DNA of 64,000 bases from Blautia glucerasea (GTDB taxonomy: Bacteria > Bacillota > Clostridia > Lachnospirales > Lachnospiraceae). Positions 1 to 8,213 of the stretch are shown here, in pieces. Under the pieces are notes generated by a model, which worked only from the letters and a program-made list of their open reading frames with translations, did not search any database and was not told the origin of the DNA. A program made the translations under genes and the position numbers. Each line of letters begins with the position of its first letter. Within the stretch, counting starts at the first letter, position 1. The stretch is from NCBI RefSeq assembly GCF_020537505.1, contig NZ_JAJBMO010000002.1:124001-188000 (forward strand). Reading direction: 5' to 3'.

Positions 1-1499
1 CCGCGAAAAGCATGATCCCCTATTTTCTTTAACAGCGAGGTATCTGAAAATATCAGTTTGTTAACGGACACACATTCCGCAAATGCAGCTCCTTCAATCA
101 CAGTCAGGGAATCCGGAAGACTTATAAATTCCAGTGCATAACAGTTTTCAAAAGCTGATATCCCTACTGATTTCAGTGAAAGCTTTTCCATACTCTCCCA
201 TACTTTTAATACATGACAGTCAGCAAATGCATAGTCTTCAATAACAGAAACGCTCTCCGGCAGATACACCTTCTCAAGACTTCTGCATCCAAAAAACTGA
301 CTCTTCGGAATAACTGATGCACCTTCAGGAATAACTGCTTCTTTTGCATATATATCTCCCCGAAATCCCTGAAAATCAACATTTTCATATTCCGACAGAT
401 CATGGAAAGTAATCTTTTCTTCATGAACAGGTTCTTTTGGAAAACAATACTCTCCCAACATCTCCCTGTCTGATTTCAGGATTTTTCCGCCGCCCTCTGA
501 AGCCACATATCCATAAACATAATTACTGCCATAAAATGTTATTGTTTCGCGGGCAATAACTGAAGCAATCTTATCCGGCTGACCTGCACTGGCACCTTCT
601 TCAAATATAATGTTACCCTGTGTAAAAATGTTGCCAAGCACGGTTGAATTTTTTTCCAGAAGTATATCCTTCTCTGCGAAAATATTTCCAAGCACCGATG
701 CGTTTTCCATGATTCTCACAGCCCCATCGCTGTGGATATCTCCCTGCAGGATAATGTCCTCTATCACCTTTATATTCCCACGGGAAATAAGCGTATACGG
801 GACTGTCCCACTTTCCGTAACCATATCATCATCTATGTAATGCCTGTTATATTCATGACTGTTCACTACCGGCATACGAAATATCCTGGGATCACGTCCC
901 TCCATAAACCGGTCAGGTTCCTCCGGACGTTGTCCCAGACGGATCACAGGTGCATACAGACTATGAAAAATATTATCAAAGCCTATCACAAGCTGTTCTC
1001 CACTTGATACCCTTTCACCCAGATCGCATCCATCATAAACTGCAACCGCATGTTCTGCGTCCGCCCATCTGAGAAGCCGGATCTTATTTCCAAAAAGCAG
1101 TCTTTTTTTGCTGTATACAGCCCGGAGTTGTATGTTCTCTTTCACAAACAACGCATCCTTTTCACTGTAGATTTCTTTTTGGAAATGTAAATCCCCTTGC
1201 TGCGGACAGAAGATGGTATTTCTGGCAATGACCAGATCTTCAATGTCAGGCTGCATAAACTCCTGGTTTCCATCTATTTCCAACACCTTTTCCTGTCTTG
1301 AAAGCATGATCATACCATTCTTCATTTCCGGAAGGGCTTTTTCCACCAGGGAAGAGAAGCTTCGGCCAAAATATCTGGCTTTTTTCACATAATCCTGCTT
1401 TATTTTCAGGATCTGCCCTTTTCTCGTCCAGAAATACAATACTGCGGCCAACAGAGGCATAGCGAACATACAGACAAAAATCAAAATCCATACTTTCAT
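1..1499 (-). CDS. Membrane-anchored bactofilin-like / leucine-rich-repeat surface protein (partial)
   Basis: The frame is open from an ATG at 1499 to the left edge (about 499 codons, no stop), so the C-terminus is missing. The N-terminus has one hydrophobic segment (residues 3-24) followed by basic residues, suggesting a single-pass anchor. The middle (about 240-340) has short repeats such as GNIFAEKDI and GNIFTQGNI, like polymer-forming (bactofilin/CcmA) beta-helix rungs. From about residue 390 there are BspA-type leucine-rich repeats (IPKSQFFGCRSLEKVYLPESV, then further copies). The start overlaps the upstream glycosyltransferase stop by 4 bp (ATGA), so the two are probably translationally coupled. 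The role is inferred: an envelope scaffold or adhesin made with the polysaccharide genes. No enzymatic motif is visible. Confidence 0.75.
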   Translation of the reverse strand, partial: MKVWILIFVCMFAMPLLAAVLYFWTRKGQILKIKQDYVKKARYFGRSFSSLVEKALPEMKNGMIMLSRQEKVLEIDGNQEFMQPDIEDLVIARNTIFCPQQGDLHFQKEIYSEKDALFVKENIQLRAVYSKKRLLFGNKIRLLRWADAEHAVAVYDGCDLGERVSSGEQLVIGFDNIFHSLYAPVIRLGQRPEEPDRFMEGRDPRIFRMPVVNSHEYNRHYIDDDMVTESGTVPYTLISRGNIKVIEDIILQGDIHSDGAVRIMENASVLGNIFAEKDILLEKNSTVLGNIFTQGNIIFEEGASAGQPDKIASVIARETITFYGSNYVYGYVASEGGGKILKSDREMLGEYCFPKEPVHEEKITFHDLSEYENVDFQGFRGDIYAKEAVIPEGASVIPKSQFFGCRSLEKVYLPESVSVIEDYAFADCHVLKVWESMEKLSLKSVGISAFENCYALEFISLPDSLTVIEGAAFAECVSVNKLIFSDTSLLKKIGDHAFR

Positions 1500-2770
1500 T
1501 TTTCAGCCTCCTTTTCCGTTTTCTGCACAGTAAACCGCACTGTTTTATCCCATTTCACACCTCTTCCGGTAACAGTATCTACCACTGCATCCCAGAAGCC
1601 CAGAGAGATATTCCACATGTAGAAGAAAAAGTTAAACATCATAAGAGGCAGAAGCAATGCCTCTCCGGGAAGTCCGTCTATGATCAGCGAGGTACCTATC
1701 TCAAAAAATGGTGCAAAATTTCCGAGGGAATTATAGATTCCCAAAAACAATATAACCCACCAGCCACTAAGCAGCTGCATTTCACCCAGGAAAAATAATC
1801 CAAGGGAAACTACCCAACCCAGAAGCAGAAATACCGGCACTGAATAGATAAAAAGCAGAAACAAGCCATCTATTTTCTGAAACAGTCCCATATAAGGAGT
1901 TGTGATCGTAGGGATCAGATAGCGGAACAATACTTCATTATGGCCTCTTGACCAGCGTCGGATCTGTCTGCCTCTCACATTCCAGCTTTCCGGAGACTCT
2001 TCATAACATTCTGCTGAATTAGCGTATACAACCTTCCAGCCATTGGTAAAAAGCCGATAGGTAAGTTCCGTATCTTCTGCCAGAACCTTTGGATTAAAGC
2101 CACCTGTTTCTAACAGAAAATCTTTGCGGAATCCCCCTACTGTCCCACCATACTGCGGAATTGTTTTCAGGTTATATCGTGCCTGCTGATCTACCTGATA
2201 TCCTCCGGACCGTTCCAGATTAATAAGTCTGGTCAGCATATTTGTGTTGGTATTATACGGTATCACCCGCCCCATAACTGCACCTACCTGCGGATCCTCA
2301 AATCCAAGTGCAATCTGTTTCAGCATGTTTCTGGCAGGTCTGTAATCCGCATCAAATACAATGATGATTTCCCCTTTTGCCAGCTTCATTGCATCATTCA
2401 GACCTACCGGTTTTCCTCTGTCCGGACAGTCTCTGTGAAGGGGACGTATAAACTCATACTTTCTATGATATTCATCCAGCATTTCCCTTGTACGGTCTGT
2501 AGAATTATCATTGATCGGAATAATTTCAAGTCTGTCCCTGTCATACTCACATTTCAGCAGAGAATCCAGAACATTAGAAAGCACCTGTTCCTCATTATGC
2601 ATAGGGATCAGTACGGAAATACTTTTCATCCTGTCGGTAAGAATATCATTGTAATAGAGGCGCTGCCTGCCCAGAAGTCTTACAATTGTAAAATAAAAAT
2701 GTCTGGCTGTGTACAGAAGCATCAGGATAATCACAAAAATAGTATAACCTTTCATAATAGCTACGACCAT
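1496..2770 (-). CDS. Processive family 2 glycosyltransferase, membrane-bound
   Basis: A GT2 enzyme of the PgaC/cellulose-synthase type, expected to polymerise sugars at the inner membrane and extrude the chain. Visible motifs are an N-terminal membrane segment, NDNSTD (nucleotide binding), FDAD (metal binding), LAEDTEL (catalytic base) and QIRRW (the QxxRW motif of processive enzymes), then three or four C-terminal membrane helices. An in-frame ATG at 2776 sits almost on top of the GGGAGGT ribosome binding site; the ATG at 2770 is correctly spaced and is preferred. It overlaps the upstream membrane protein gene. The polymer cannot be deduced. The nearby diguanylate cyclase suggests, but does not prove, c-di-GMP control; no PilZ domain is visible. 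Confidence 0.85.
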   Translation of the reverse strand: MVVAIMKGYTIFVIILMLLYTARHFYFTIVRLLGRQRLYYNDILTDRMKSISVLIPMHNEEQVLSNVLDSLLKCEYDRDRLEIIPINDNSTDRTREMLDEYHRKYEFIRPLHRDCPDRGKPVGLNDAMKLAKGEIIIVFDADYRPARNMLKQIALGFEDPQVGAVMGRVIPYNTNTNMLTRLINLERSGGYQVDQQARYNLKTIPQYGGTVGGFRKDFLLETGGFNPKVLAEDTELTYRLFTNGWKVVYANSAECYEESPESWNVRGRQIRRWSRGHNEVLFRYLIPTITTPYMGLFQKIDGLFLLFIYSVPVFLLLGWVVSLGLFFLGEMQLLSGWWVILFLGIYNSLGNFAPFFEIGTSLIIDGLPGEALLLPLMMFNFFFYMWNISLGFWDAVVDTVTGRGVKWDKTVRFTVQKTEKEAEK

Positions 2771-3546
2771 TTCCATACCTCCCTTCCCTTCCTTGAATCG
2801 TAAACACCGATCATGCAGTTAACAAACACTGCATAAATCATAACCAGATATAAAAAGTCAAACATAGGACCTATCATAAAGTAGAAGAACGCCATATAGA
2901 TCACAGAGAATCGGTACAACAGCCAGATAAAGATCACATAGCGAACAGTTCCAAATACAATGGAATACAGCATTACCGCAAGAAGTGTCAAAAGCTTATA
3001 GATCACTCCCCGGTCTCCTATAATTCCGGTAACTATAACTGTCATGACAAAAAACATCACCCATATGCCAACTTCCTGAAGCATATATAAATTTGAATAA
3101 ACGGTTAAAGTATACGGAAAATATTTTTCCCCAAACACAAACCACAGACTGTTTATCAGATGAACCGCACTGCACAGGATCAGATAAATGGCAAGAGGGC
3201 GGCCCTTCCATGGAAGTCCTGCCAGCAGAATGATTGCCCCAAGAGAAATTCCTGTATTTATAAGGCTTATCTGTATTCCCGGATATACGGTTTCTGCACT
3301 GAGATAGCTGATTTTTCCAAACAGAGGATAAGCTTCTGAACGAATTCCTACATACATATGCGGTTCATATTTCTTTAAAACACCGGCACATATCTTACAG
3401 ATCATCCTGGTCAGATCATCAATCTGAGTCCACATAAGCAGAAAACCAAGCAGGAGCAGTATGACAATATACAAAGTACATTTCTTTTTATCTACCTCAA
3501 TTCTTCGATAGGTTCTGGTGTAATCAATTACTTTTTTTTCTTTCAT
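2761..3546 (-). CDS. Polytopic membrane protein of the polysaccharide operon
   Basis: Family not recognised. About 261 residues with a basic N-terminal tail (KEKKVIDYTRTYRRIEVDKKK) and then six or seven hydrophobic segments (for example IVILLLLGFLLMW and IGDRGVIYKLLTLLAVMLY). The start at 3546 is chosen because GGAGGGGG precedes it; an ATG 30 bp upstream has no ribosome binding site. It begins about 60 bp after the diguanylate cyclase stop, and its 3' end overlaps the glycosyltransferase start. A function in polymer export or as a glycosyltransferase partner is inference from position only. Confidence 0.7.
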   Translation of the reverse strand: MKEKKVIDYTRTYRRIEVDKKKCTLYIVILLLLGFLLMWTQIDDLTRMICKICAGVLKKYEPHMYVGIRSEAYPLFGKISYLSAETVYPGIQISLINTGISLGAIILLAGLPWKGRPLAIYLILCSAVHLINSLWFVFGEKYFPYTLTVYSNLYMLQEVGIWVMFFVMTVIVTGIIGDRGVIYKLLTLLAVMLYSIVFGTVRYVIFIWLLYRFSVIYMAFFYFMIGPMFDFLYLVMIYAVFVNCMIGVYDSRKGREVWKWS

Positions 3547-3606
3547 AGCCCCCTCCTTTTTTCTGTTTCGCCACACAGCTCATAACCGGGAATCTTCCAG
3601 AATTTT

Positions 3607-5061
3607 TCACATCTCCTCCCTATAAATTACAGCACTGCAGCCTTTCTGCTTTTTGCTCTGATACATTGCCCTGTCAGCCTTTCTGTATAGCTGATCAAAA
3701 GAAACCTCTTCATATTCATCATAAAAACACGCACCCAGGCTTATTTCTATACTCTTTCCCTGCATCTCTATGATGTCAATCTGCCGGACATTTTCAAAAA
3801 GGCGTTCGAAAAATTTCTCAGCTACTATCCGCTCCAGCATTTTCGGCATAAATATTGCGAACTCATCGCCTCCAAGCCGCAAAACCACATCACTGTCACG
3901 ACATGTTTTCCGCAACTTTTCCGCAACGGCTATAATCACCTTATCTCCCACAGAATGCCCATAAGTGTCATTGATGGATTTAAATTTGTCACAATCGATC
4001 AGGCAAAGCAATCCTCCTGTTTTTTCCTTTAAAAGTTCCGTAATCCTTTTTTCTCCGCTTCCACGATTGCATAATCCTGTCATAAGATCTGTCCGCGCCA
4101 AATAAATCAACCTGTTCTCACGCTTTTTTTCTTCTTCTATACATTCAATACAGAAAAGCACATGCAGAAGCCTTCCATTTTCATCATAGTCTACAGGAAT
4201 AAATCTGCTTCGGCACCAGCCTGATATTTTATCTGTAAATTCATGTGTTATGCTGTTTTTTCCAAGAAGCCGTTCTTCCAGCGTACTGATATCGACAAAC
4301 TCCAGTGCTTCCTGAAGTTGTGATTCTATACACATTTTCTCAGCCATATCATTGATATGTCCGCAAAAATCATCCCTGATTTCATATTCTCCCATTTTCT
4401 TAAAATCATTTCCCAAGCATTCCGCAATCTGATCTGTCATTTTTACAATATGATATCTTTTTGTCTGCACATCAATCAAATGCATAGATATATAGATCTT
4501 CGAGAGGGATGAATAACTGCTGAGCTTTGCCTCTTTATTTGACTTTATAAATGAATTACGCAATTTCAGAAATGAGATAAGAAGCGTTCCTATCATATCC
4601 AGAAAAGTAGTAAGTCCCTTGTAATCACTTTTGGGAGGATTGTCCACACCGAAAAATCCACTTATCTCGTCTTTATAACGTAAAGGGCATACCACTACAT
4701 TTCTCACATTCTGCGCTTTTAACATATCATAGGATATGCGATGTTCTTCTTTGATATCTTCTATATCCGTGATAATGATACTTTCACCTTTGGAAAACGT
4801 ATCGTACCACCATTTTATTATGTCCATATTTACGTTCTGCAATCTGCTTATTTCGGGAACCACTCCCTCGGCACACCATTCATACGTATTGTCTGTGCCA
4901 TGCCTTTCTTTACAATCTTCGAAAATATATATTCTGTCAGAACCGATATGTCTGCCGAAAAAGCGGATAAATTCATTAATCTGCTCGTCAGGTGTATGGT
5001 AATTGAGTGCGGATCTAAGTGCTTCATTTATGACCAGTTCATACTTTATGATTGTTTTCAT
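3607..5061 (-). CDS. GAF-domain diguanylate cyclase (GGDEF)
   Basis: Soluble, 484 residues. Residues 1-170 resemble a GAF sensor domain (SDRIYIFEDC, VVCPLRYKDEISGFFGVDN). Residues 190-310 look PAS-like. Residues 320-480 form a GGDEF domain with an intact GGDEF at 397-401. An RxxD inhibitory site (RDSD) lies exactly five residues upstream, so product feedback inhibition is likely. It should convert two GTP to c-di-GMP. It follows the degenerate receiver gene by 30 bp with a GGAGG ribosome binding site, and precedes the polysaccharide genes on the same strand. No transmembrane segment is visible. The GAF ligand is unknown. Confidence 0.9.
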   Translation of the reverse strand: MKTIIKYELVINEALRSALNYHTPDEQINEFIRFFGRHIGSDRIYIFEDCKERHGTDNTYEWCAEGVVPEISRLQNVNMDIIKWWYDTFSKGESIIITDIEDIKEEHRISYDMLKAQNVRNVVVCPLRYKDEISGFFGVDNPPKSDYKGLTTFLDMIGTLLISFLKLRNSFIKSNKEAKLSSYSSLSKIYISMHLIDVQTKRYHIVKMTDQIAECLGNDFKKMGEYEIRDDFCGHINDMAEKMCIESQLQEALEFVDISTLEERLLGKNSITHEFTDKISGWCRSRFIPVDYDENGRLLHVLFCIECIEEEKKRENRLIYLARTDLMTGLCNRGSGEKRITELLKEKTGGLLCLIDCDKFKSINDTYGHSVGDKVIIAVAEKLRKTCRDSDVVLRLGGDEFAIFMPKMLERIVAEKFFERLFENVRQIDIIEMQGKSIEISLGACFYDEYEEVSFDQLYRKADRAMYQSKKQKGCSAVIYREEM

Positions 5062-5091
5062 GTTGTTTTCCTCCTGAATGTCTTTCTTATC

Positions 5092-5460
5092 TTATTTTTT
5101 ACATTCAAGCCAGATGGAAAGTCCTTCTTTTATCTTTTGCTCTTCCACAGGTTTCATAAAAAAATATTCTATCCGCAGCCTGAACGCATGAAGCGAAAAA
5201 TCAAGGTCACTGCACCAGATGATTCCACATTTCGGATACAGGGAGCGAAGATGTTCTGCTGCATTCAGGCCGGACACGCCCGGTAATGCGAGAAAAACTA
5301 CTGTCGGTACTGTTTTCAATGTCCGTGCAAAAAATTGTTCCTGATTCTGATAAATTTCAATCAGCGGAAAAACATGCTTCTCTGTGCAGTAATTTCTAAT
5401 ATATTCCGCACTGTCTTGTCCTTCCTGTTCCTGGTCGGTCAATATGGCAATACAATACAA
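5092..5460 (-). CDS. Degenerate response-regulator receiver protein
   Basis: A stand-alone receiver-like fold of 122 residues with no output domain. The segment VVFLALPGVSGLNAAEHLR aligns with the usual phosphorylation loop (VVFLDI-PG-NG), but the acceptor aspartate position holds alanine. The C-terminal lysine region (FFMKPV) is kept. It is therefore probably a pseudo-receiver working by protein contact rather than phosphorylation. The start is a TTG after GGGAGAGG. It is the first gene of the operon behind the repeat-containing promoter. A truncated paralogue with similar start and promoter lies at 16538-16747. Partner unknown. Confidence 0.7.
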   Translation of the reverse strand: MYCIAILTDQEQEGQDSAEYIRNYCTEKHVFPLIEIYQNQEQFFARTLKTVPTVVFLALPGVSGLNAAEHLRSLYPKCGIIWCSDLDFSLHAFRLRIEYFFMKPVEEQKIKEGLSIWLECKK

Positions 5461-5505
5461 GACACCTCTCCCTTTCCATTTAATGTACTTTTATTTATTA
5501 TTCTC

Positions 5506-5601
5506 ATTATAAAAAAGTCAGAAATTATTTCAACAATTCTGTCACGAAACGACAAAAAATGACACGAATTGCAACTCCTGGGTATTATTTTGTGATATAC
5601 T
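5506..5601. promoter_or_regulatory. Divergent promoter with LytTR-type direct repeats
   Basis: Leftward promoter: -35 TTGAAA (complement of 5528-5533), 16-bp spacer, -10 TATAAT (complement of 5506-5511). Just upstream of that -35 are two direct repeats CACGAA at 5543-5548 and 5563-5568, 20 bp apart. This is close to the spacing of LytTR-family binding repeats. A rightward -10-like TATACT is at 5596-5601, serving the two-component genes. The block is duplicated at 16784-16890. Control by the adjacent LytTR regulator is inferred. Confidence 0.6.
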
Positions 5602-5749
5602 GTTACCAGAGCGTTTTCGAAATAACTACCCCCTGCTTGTCTGCGAATCCGATTGCACAGATGAAAAAATGTTACCAGGAACCCAGTGAACAGTTACGAA
5701 AAAGTCTCAGCAAACGGAATTTTATAAATATATATAAGGAAGATTTAGA

Positions 5750-6466
5750 ATGAAAATTGCAATTGTTGATGATATTTCAAAAGAACGGACACTGCTACGA
5801 AGCAGACTGGAATCTCAGTTTTCCAGGCGCAATGTCCATACAGATATATTTGAATATGAAAATGGAGAAACTTTCCTCACTTCAGCGAAGGAATGCCCTT
5901 TCACTGTAGTGTTTCTGGATATTTATATGAATGGGGCTAACGGAATTGATACAGCAAAAGAACTTCGAAAATCAGACACTGACTGTCTGCTGATCTTTAC
6001 AACAACTTCCACTGACCATGCATTAGAGGGATTTCAGGTCCGGGCTCTGCACTATCTTGTAAAGCCCTACAACGAAAATGATATTTCCGCACTGGCAGAT
6101 GAAATCCTTTCCCGCATCCCGGATTCCGGGAAATACATAGATGTAAAGGTAAACGGAAGTAATATTCAGATTCCTTTCCGGAAAATAATCTACGCAGAAC
6201 ATTTTTCCCACATGATCCACATCCACACTGCCGGTGAAAGGGAACTGGTTACCCGCCAGTCCTTTGATTCCTTCACAGCCTCCCTGAAAATGGACTCACG
6301 TTTCTATCAGTGTAACCGGGGCGTTATGATCAATCTGGAGCATGCTGTTGATTTTGACGGATCAGGCTTTCGTCTTGATAACGGAAGCAATATCCCAGTC
6401 AGCCGGAAGCTGATCAAAAACGCCAGACAGACATTTATGGAATTTCTGTTCCAAAGGAGGTCCTGA
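5750..6466 (+). CDS. LytTR-family response regulator (AgrA/LytR-like)
   Basis: A 238-residue regulator. An N-terminal receiver (residues 1-120) has acidic residues DD at 7-8, acceptor Asp in VVFLDIYMNG and conserved Lys in LVKPYN. A C-terminal LytTR DNA-binding domain (about 130-235) contains FYQCNRGVMINLEHA and IPVSRKL, typical of AgrA/VirR proteins. It starts after AAGGAAG and its stop is one base from the kinase start, so the two form a tight two-gene operon. It probably binds the direct repeats in the divergent promoter and the duplicate block 11 kb away. No AgrB/AgrD peptide genes are nearby, so the signal is unknown. Confidence 0.88.
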   Translation: MKIAIVDDISKERTLLRSRLESQFSRRNVHTDIFEYENGETFLTSAKECPFTVVFLDIYMNGANGIDTAKELRKSDTDCLLIFTTTSTDHALEGFQVRALHYLVKPYNENDISALADEILSRIPDSGKYIDVKVNGSNIQIPFRKIIYAEHFSHMIHIHTAGERELVTRQSFDSFTASLKMDSRFYQCNRGVMINLEHAVDFDGSGFRLDNGSNIPVSRKLIKNARQTFMEFLFQRRS

Positions 6467-6467
6467 A

Positions 6468-7787
6468 ATGACTGACATACTTCGCCCTGTACTTGAACTT
6501 TCTGTAATCATTCCCGGTATACTGCTGGCATATCTGCCTGTAAAGAGCTATCTGCGGCAGACACCGCTTAAGCTGACAGCATGGCTTCTTCCGCTTCTTC
6601 TTGGAATCTGTATTTTAGGAGGAGCGTTTTGCTATGCCCTCCGCCTTCCCACCAGACGGGTCCTGTTTCCTCTGCTACCTGTCATTATGCTTATTTACCA
6701 TAAAACATTAAAAATCTCTGTCTGGAAATCCGTCAGTATTTTTCTGGCAGTCTTCGCAGTTTTTGCGTGTGTCAACAGTCTGTCCCGGGCGGTCAATGCA
6801 CTTATAACTGCTGACCTGCATATTGCAGAAAATGAACTGTGGTTTCGTACCAGTGCCGGGATTTTCTATAATGCCATCTGCCTGTTGTTTGTTCTGGCAG
6901 CCTGGTATCCTGCCCGCCACTGTGTACAGGCAATGGTCGCAGACGAGAACTTTGCCAAAACCTGGTATGTATTCTGGAGCCTTCCGGTAATCTTCATCGG
7001 AGTGAATCTTTTTATAATTCCTAAATACCGCGTTACTTTATATACCGGGCGGGTCCTGCAGTGTTATATTGTTTTAAGTCTTGTACTGCTCATAATCCTG
7101 CTCCTGTTTTATGCCATGTTTCTTATGATGGCAGTCATCCTGAACAGAAATGCCAGGCTTCAGCGGGAGAACCATTTTCTTTCCCTTCAGCAGGAAAGAT
7201 ACGAGAATCTCTGCATGGCCATTGAAGAAGCACGACAGGCACGTCACGATATCCGCCATCATTTTGTCCGGCTGTCCTCTCTGGCAGAACAGGGTGACAT
7301 GGAAAATATTAAAAAATATCTCTCGGCTGCAATCGGAAAAATCTCCGACTACAATCTCCATTTCTGTGAAAATCAGGCTGTTGACAGTGTTTTCGGATAT
7401 TATTCCACCCTTGCAAAAAGAGAAAACATTCCTTTTCATGCACTGGTTTCCCTGCCTGCTGATTTTTCCATAGATGAGATTAATCTGTGCCTTGTATTTT
7501 CCAACCTGCTGGAAAATGCCATCCAGGCAAGCGCAAAAACAGAGCCCACCCGCAGAAAGATTAATGTGGAGGTTTATCCCCACCATAATCATCTGCTTCT
7601 GATCCATGTGGAGAACACCTTCGATGGCAAAATACAGCAAAAAAACAATATTTTCCAATCCTCCAAACGCTCCGGAAACGGCATAGGAATCGAATCCGTC
7701 CGCCACATTACCGACAAAAACGGCGGTGCCTGTGACTTTACCTATAAGGATGGTGTTTTCTCTGCAAAAATAATGCTCCGGATATAA
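6468..7787 (+). CDS. AgrC-like membrane sensor histidine kinase (GHKL)
   Basis: A 439-residue kinase with six or seven N-terminal hydrophobic helices (residues 1-225) and a cytoplasmic kinase core. The phospho-acceptor region is ARHDIRHH (about 258-265), followed by NLLENAIQA (N box) and GNGIGIESVRHI (G box), the arrangement of the HPK10/AgrC group that pairs with LytTR regulators. It starts one base after the upstream stop. The sensor half resembles peptide-sensing AgrC proteins in layout only. It is followed by a strong hairpin terminator. Confidence 0.88.
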   Translation: MTDILRPVLELSVIIPGILLAYLPVKSYLRQTPLKLTAWLLPLLLGICILGGAFCYALRLPTRRVLFPLLPVIMLIYHKTLKISVWKSVSIFLAVFAVFACVNSLSRAVNALITADLHIAENELWFRTSAGIFYNAICLLFVLAAWYPARHCVQAMVADENFAKTWYVFWSLPVIFIGVNLFIIPKYRVTLYTGRVLQCYIVLSLVLLIILLLFYAMFLMMAVILNRNARLQRENHFLSLQQERYENLCMAIEEARQARHDIRHHFVRLSSLAEQGDMENIKKYLSAAIGKISDYNLHFCENQAVDSVFGYYSTLAKRENIPFHALVSLPADFSIDEINLCLVFSNLLENAIQASAKTEPTRRKINVEVYPHHNHLLLIHVENTFDGKIQQKNNIFQSSKRSGNGIGIESVRHITDKNGGACDFTYKDGVFSAKIMLRI

Positions 7788-7841
7788 TCAGCATTTTTTA
7801 CTTTCAAACGCAAATCCTCCCTTGTATATCACTTAAGAGAA

Positions 7842-7881
7842 AAATACCCTTTAGGTTTATTTCGATTCCTAAAGGGTATTT
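7842..7881. terminator. Bidirectional rho-independent terminator
   Basis: A perfect 14-bp stem AAATACCCTTTAGG / CCTAAAGGGTATTT with a 12-nt loop and flanking A/T runs. It ends the two-component operon on the plus strand and lies just beyond the stop of the Ig-like remnant on the minus strand. Confidence 0.85.
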
Positions 7882-7894
7882 AAAAAATATTTTC

Positions 7895-8056
7895 TTATTT
7901 CACCGTCACTTTACATTTTACGGATAAGCTTCCTGCTTTCACAGTGATATAAGCGGTTCCTTTTTTTATGGTGGCAGAGGATTTCACATTGGCAATTCCA
8001 GGGACTGTTACGGTGCAGTAAGCTTTTTTCTTTCCTGCTTTTACGGTAATTATTCC
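7895..8056 (-). pseudogene. Remnant of a bacterial Ig-like (BIG2) domain protein
   Basis: A 53-codon open frame with no start codon, bounded upstream by an in-frame TAA (8057-8059). It encodes the end of a cell-surface Ig-like domain: VKAGKKKAYCTVTVPG, then KKGTAYITVKAG and KCKVTVK before the stop. This is the classic C-terminal strand pattern of group 2 Ig-like repeats in Lachnospiraceae surface proteins. Nothing upstream to 8213 continues it. It is probably what remains of a larger exported protein after deletion. The rest of 8057-8213 shows only a short near-repeat (AGGGAATGAA twice) and nothing codable. Confidence 0.6.
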
Positions 8057-8213
8057 TTATATTTCAGGAATACTCCCAGAAACGCAGAGTATTCCCCGGG
8101 CTGTCAAGTCATTGCCACATAAAAATAATCCTTTTTAGGATACAGGGAATGAATCAGGGATATAGGGAATGAAATATTTAAATCATTTATTGACGTAAAT
8201 ATTAACAAAGTTA

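Noticed and set aside
1246..1491. 81-codon minus frame near the left end
   Set aside because: It is out of frame within the much better supported partial gene starting at 1499.
5559..5753. 64-codon frame ending with ATGA overlap on the LytTR regulator gene
   Set aside because: Its start lies inside the direct repeats and upstream of the likely transcription start, with no ribosome binding site. A shorter coupled peptide from 5661 remains possible but unsupported. It does not resemble an AgrD peptide precursor.
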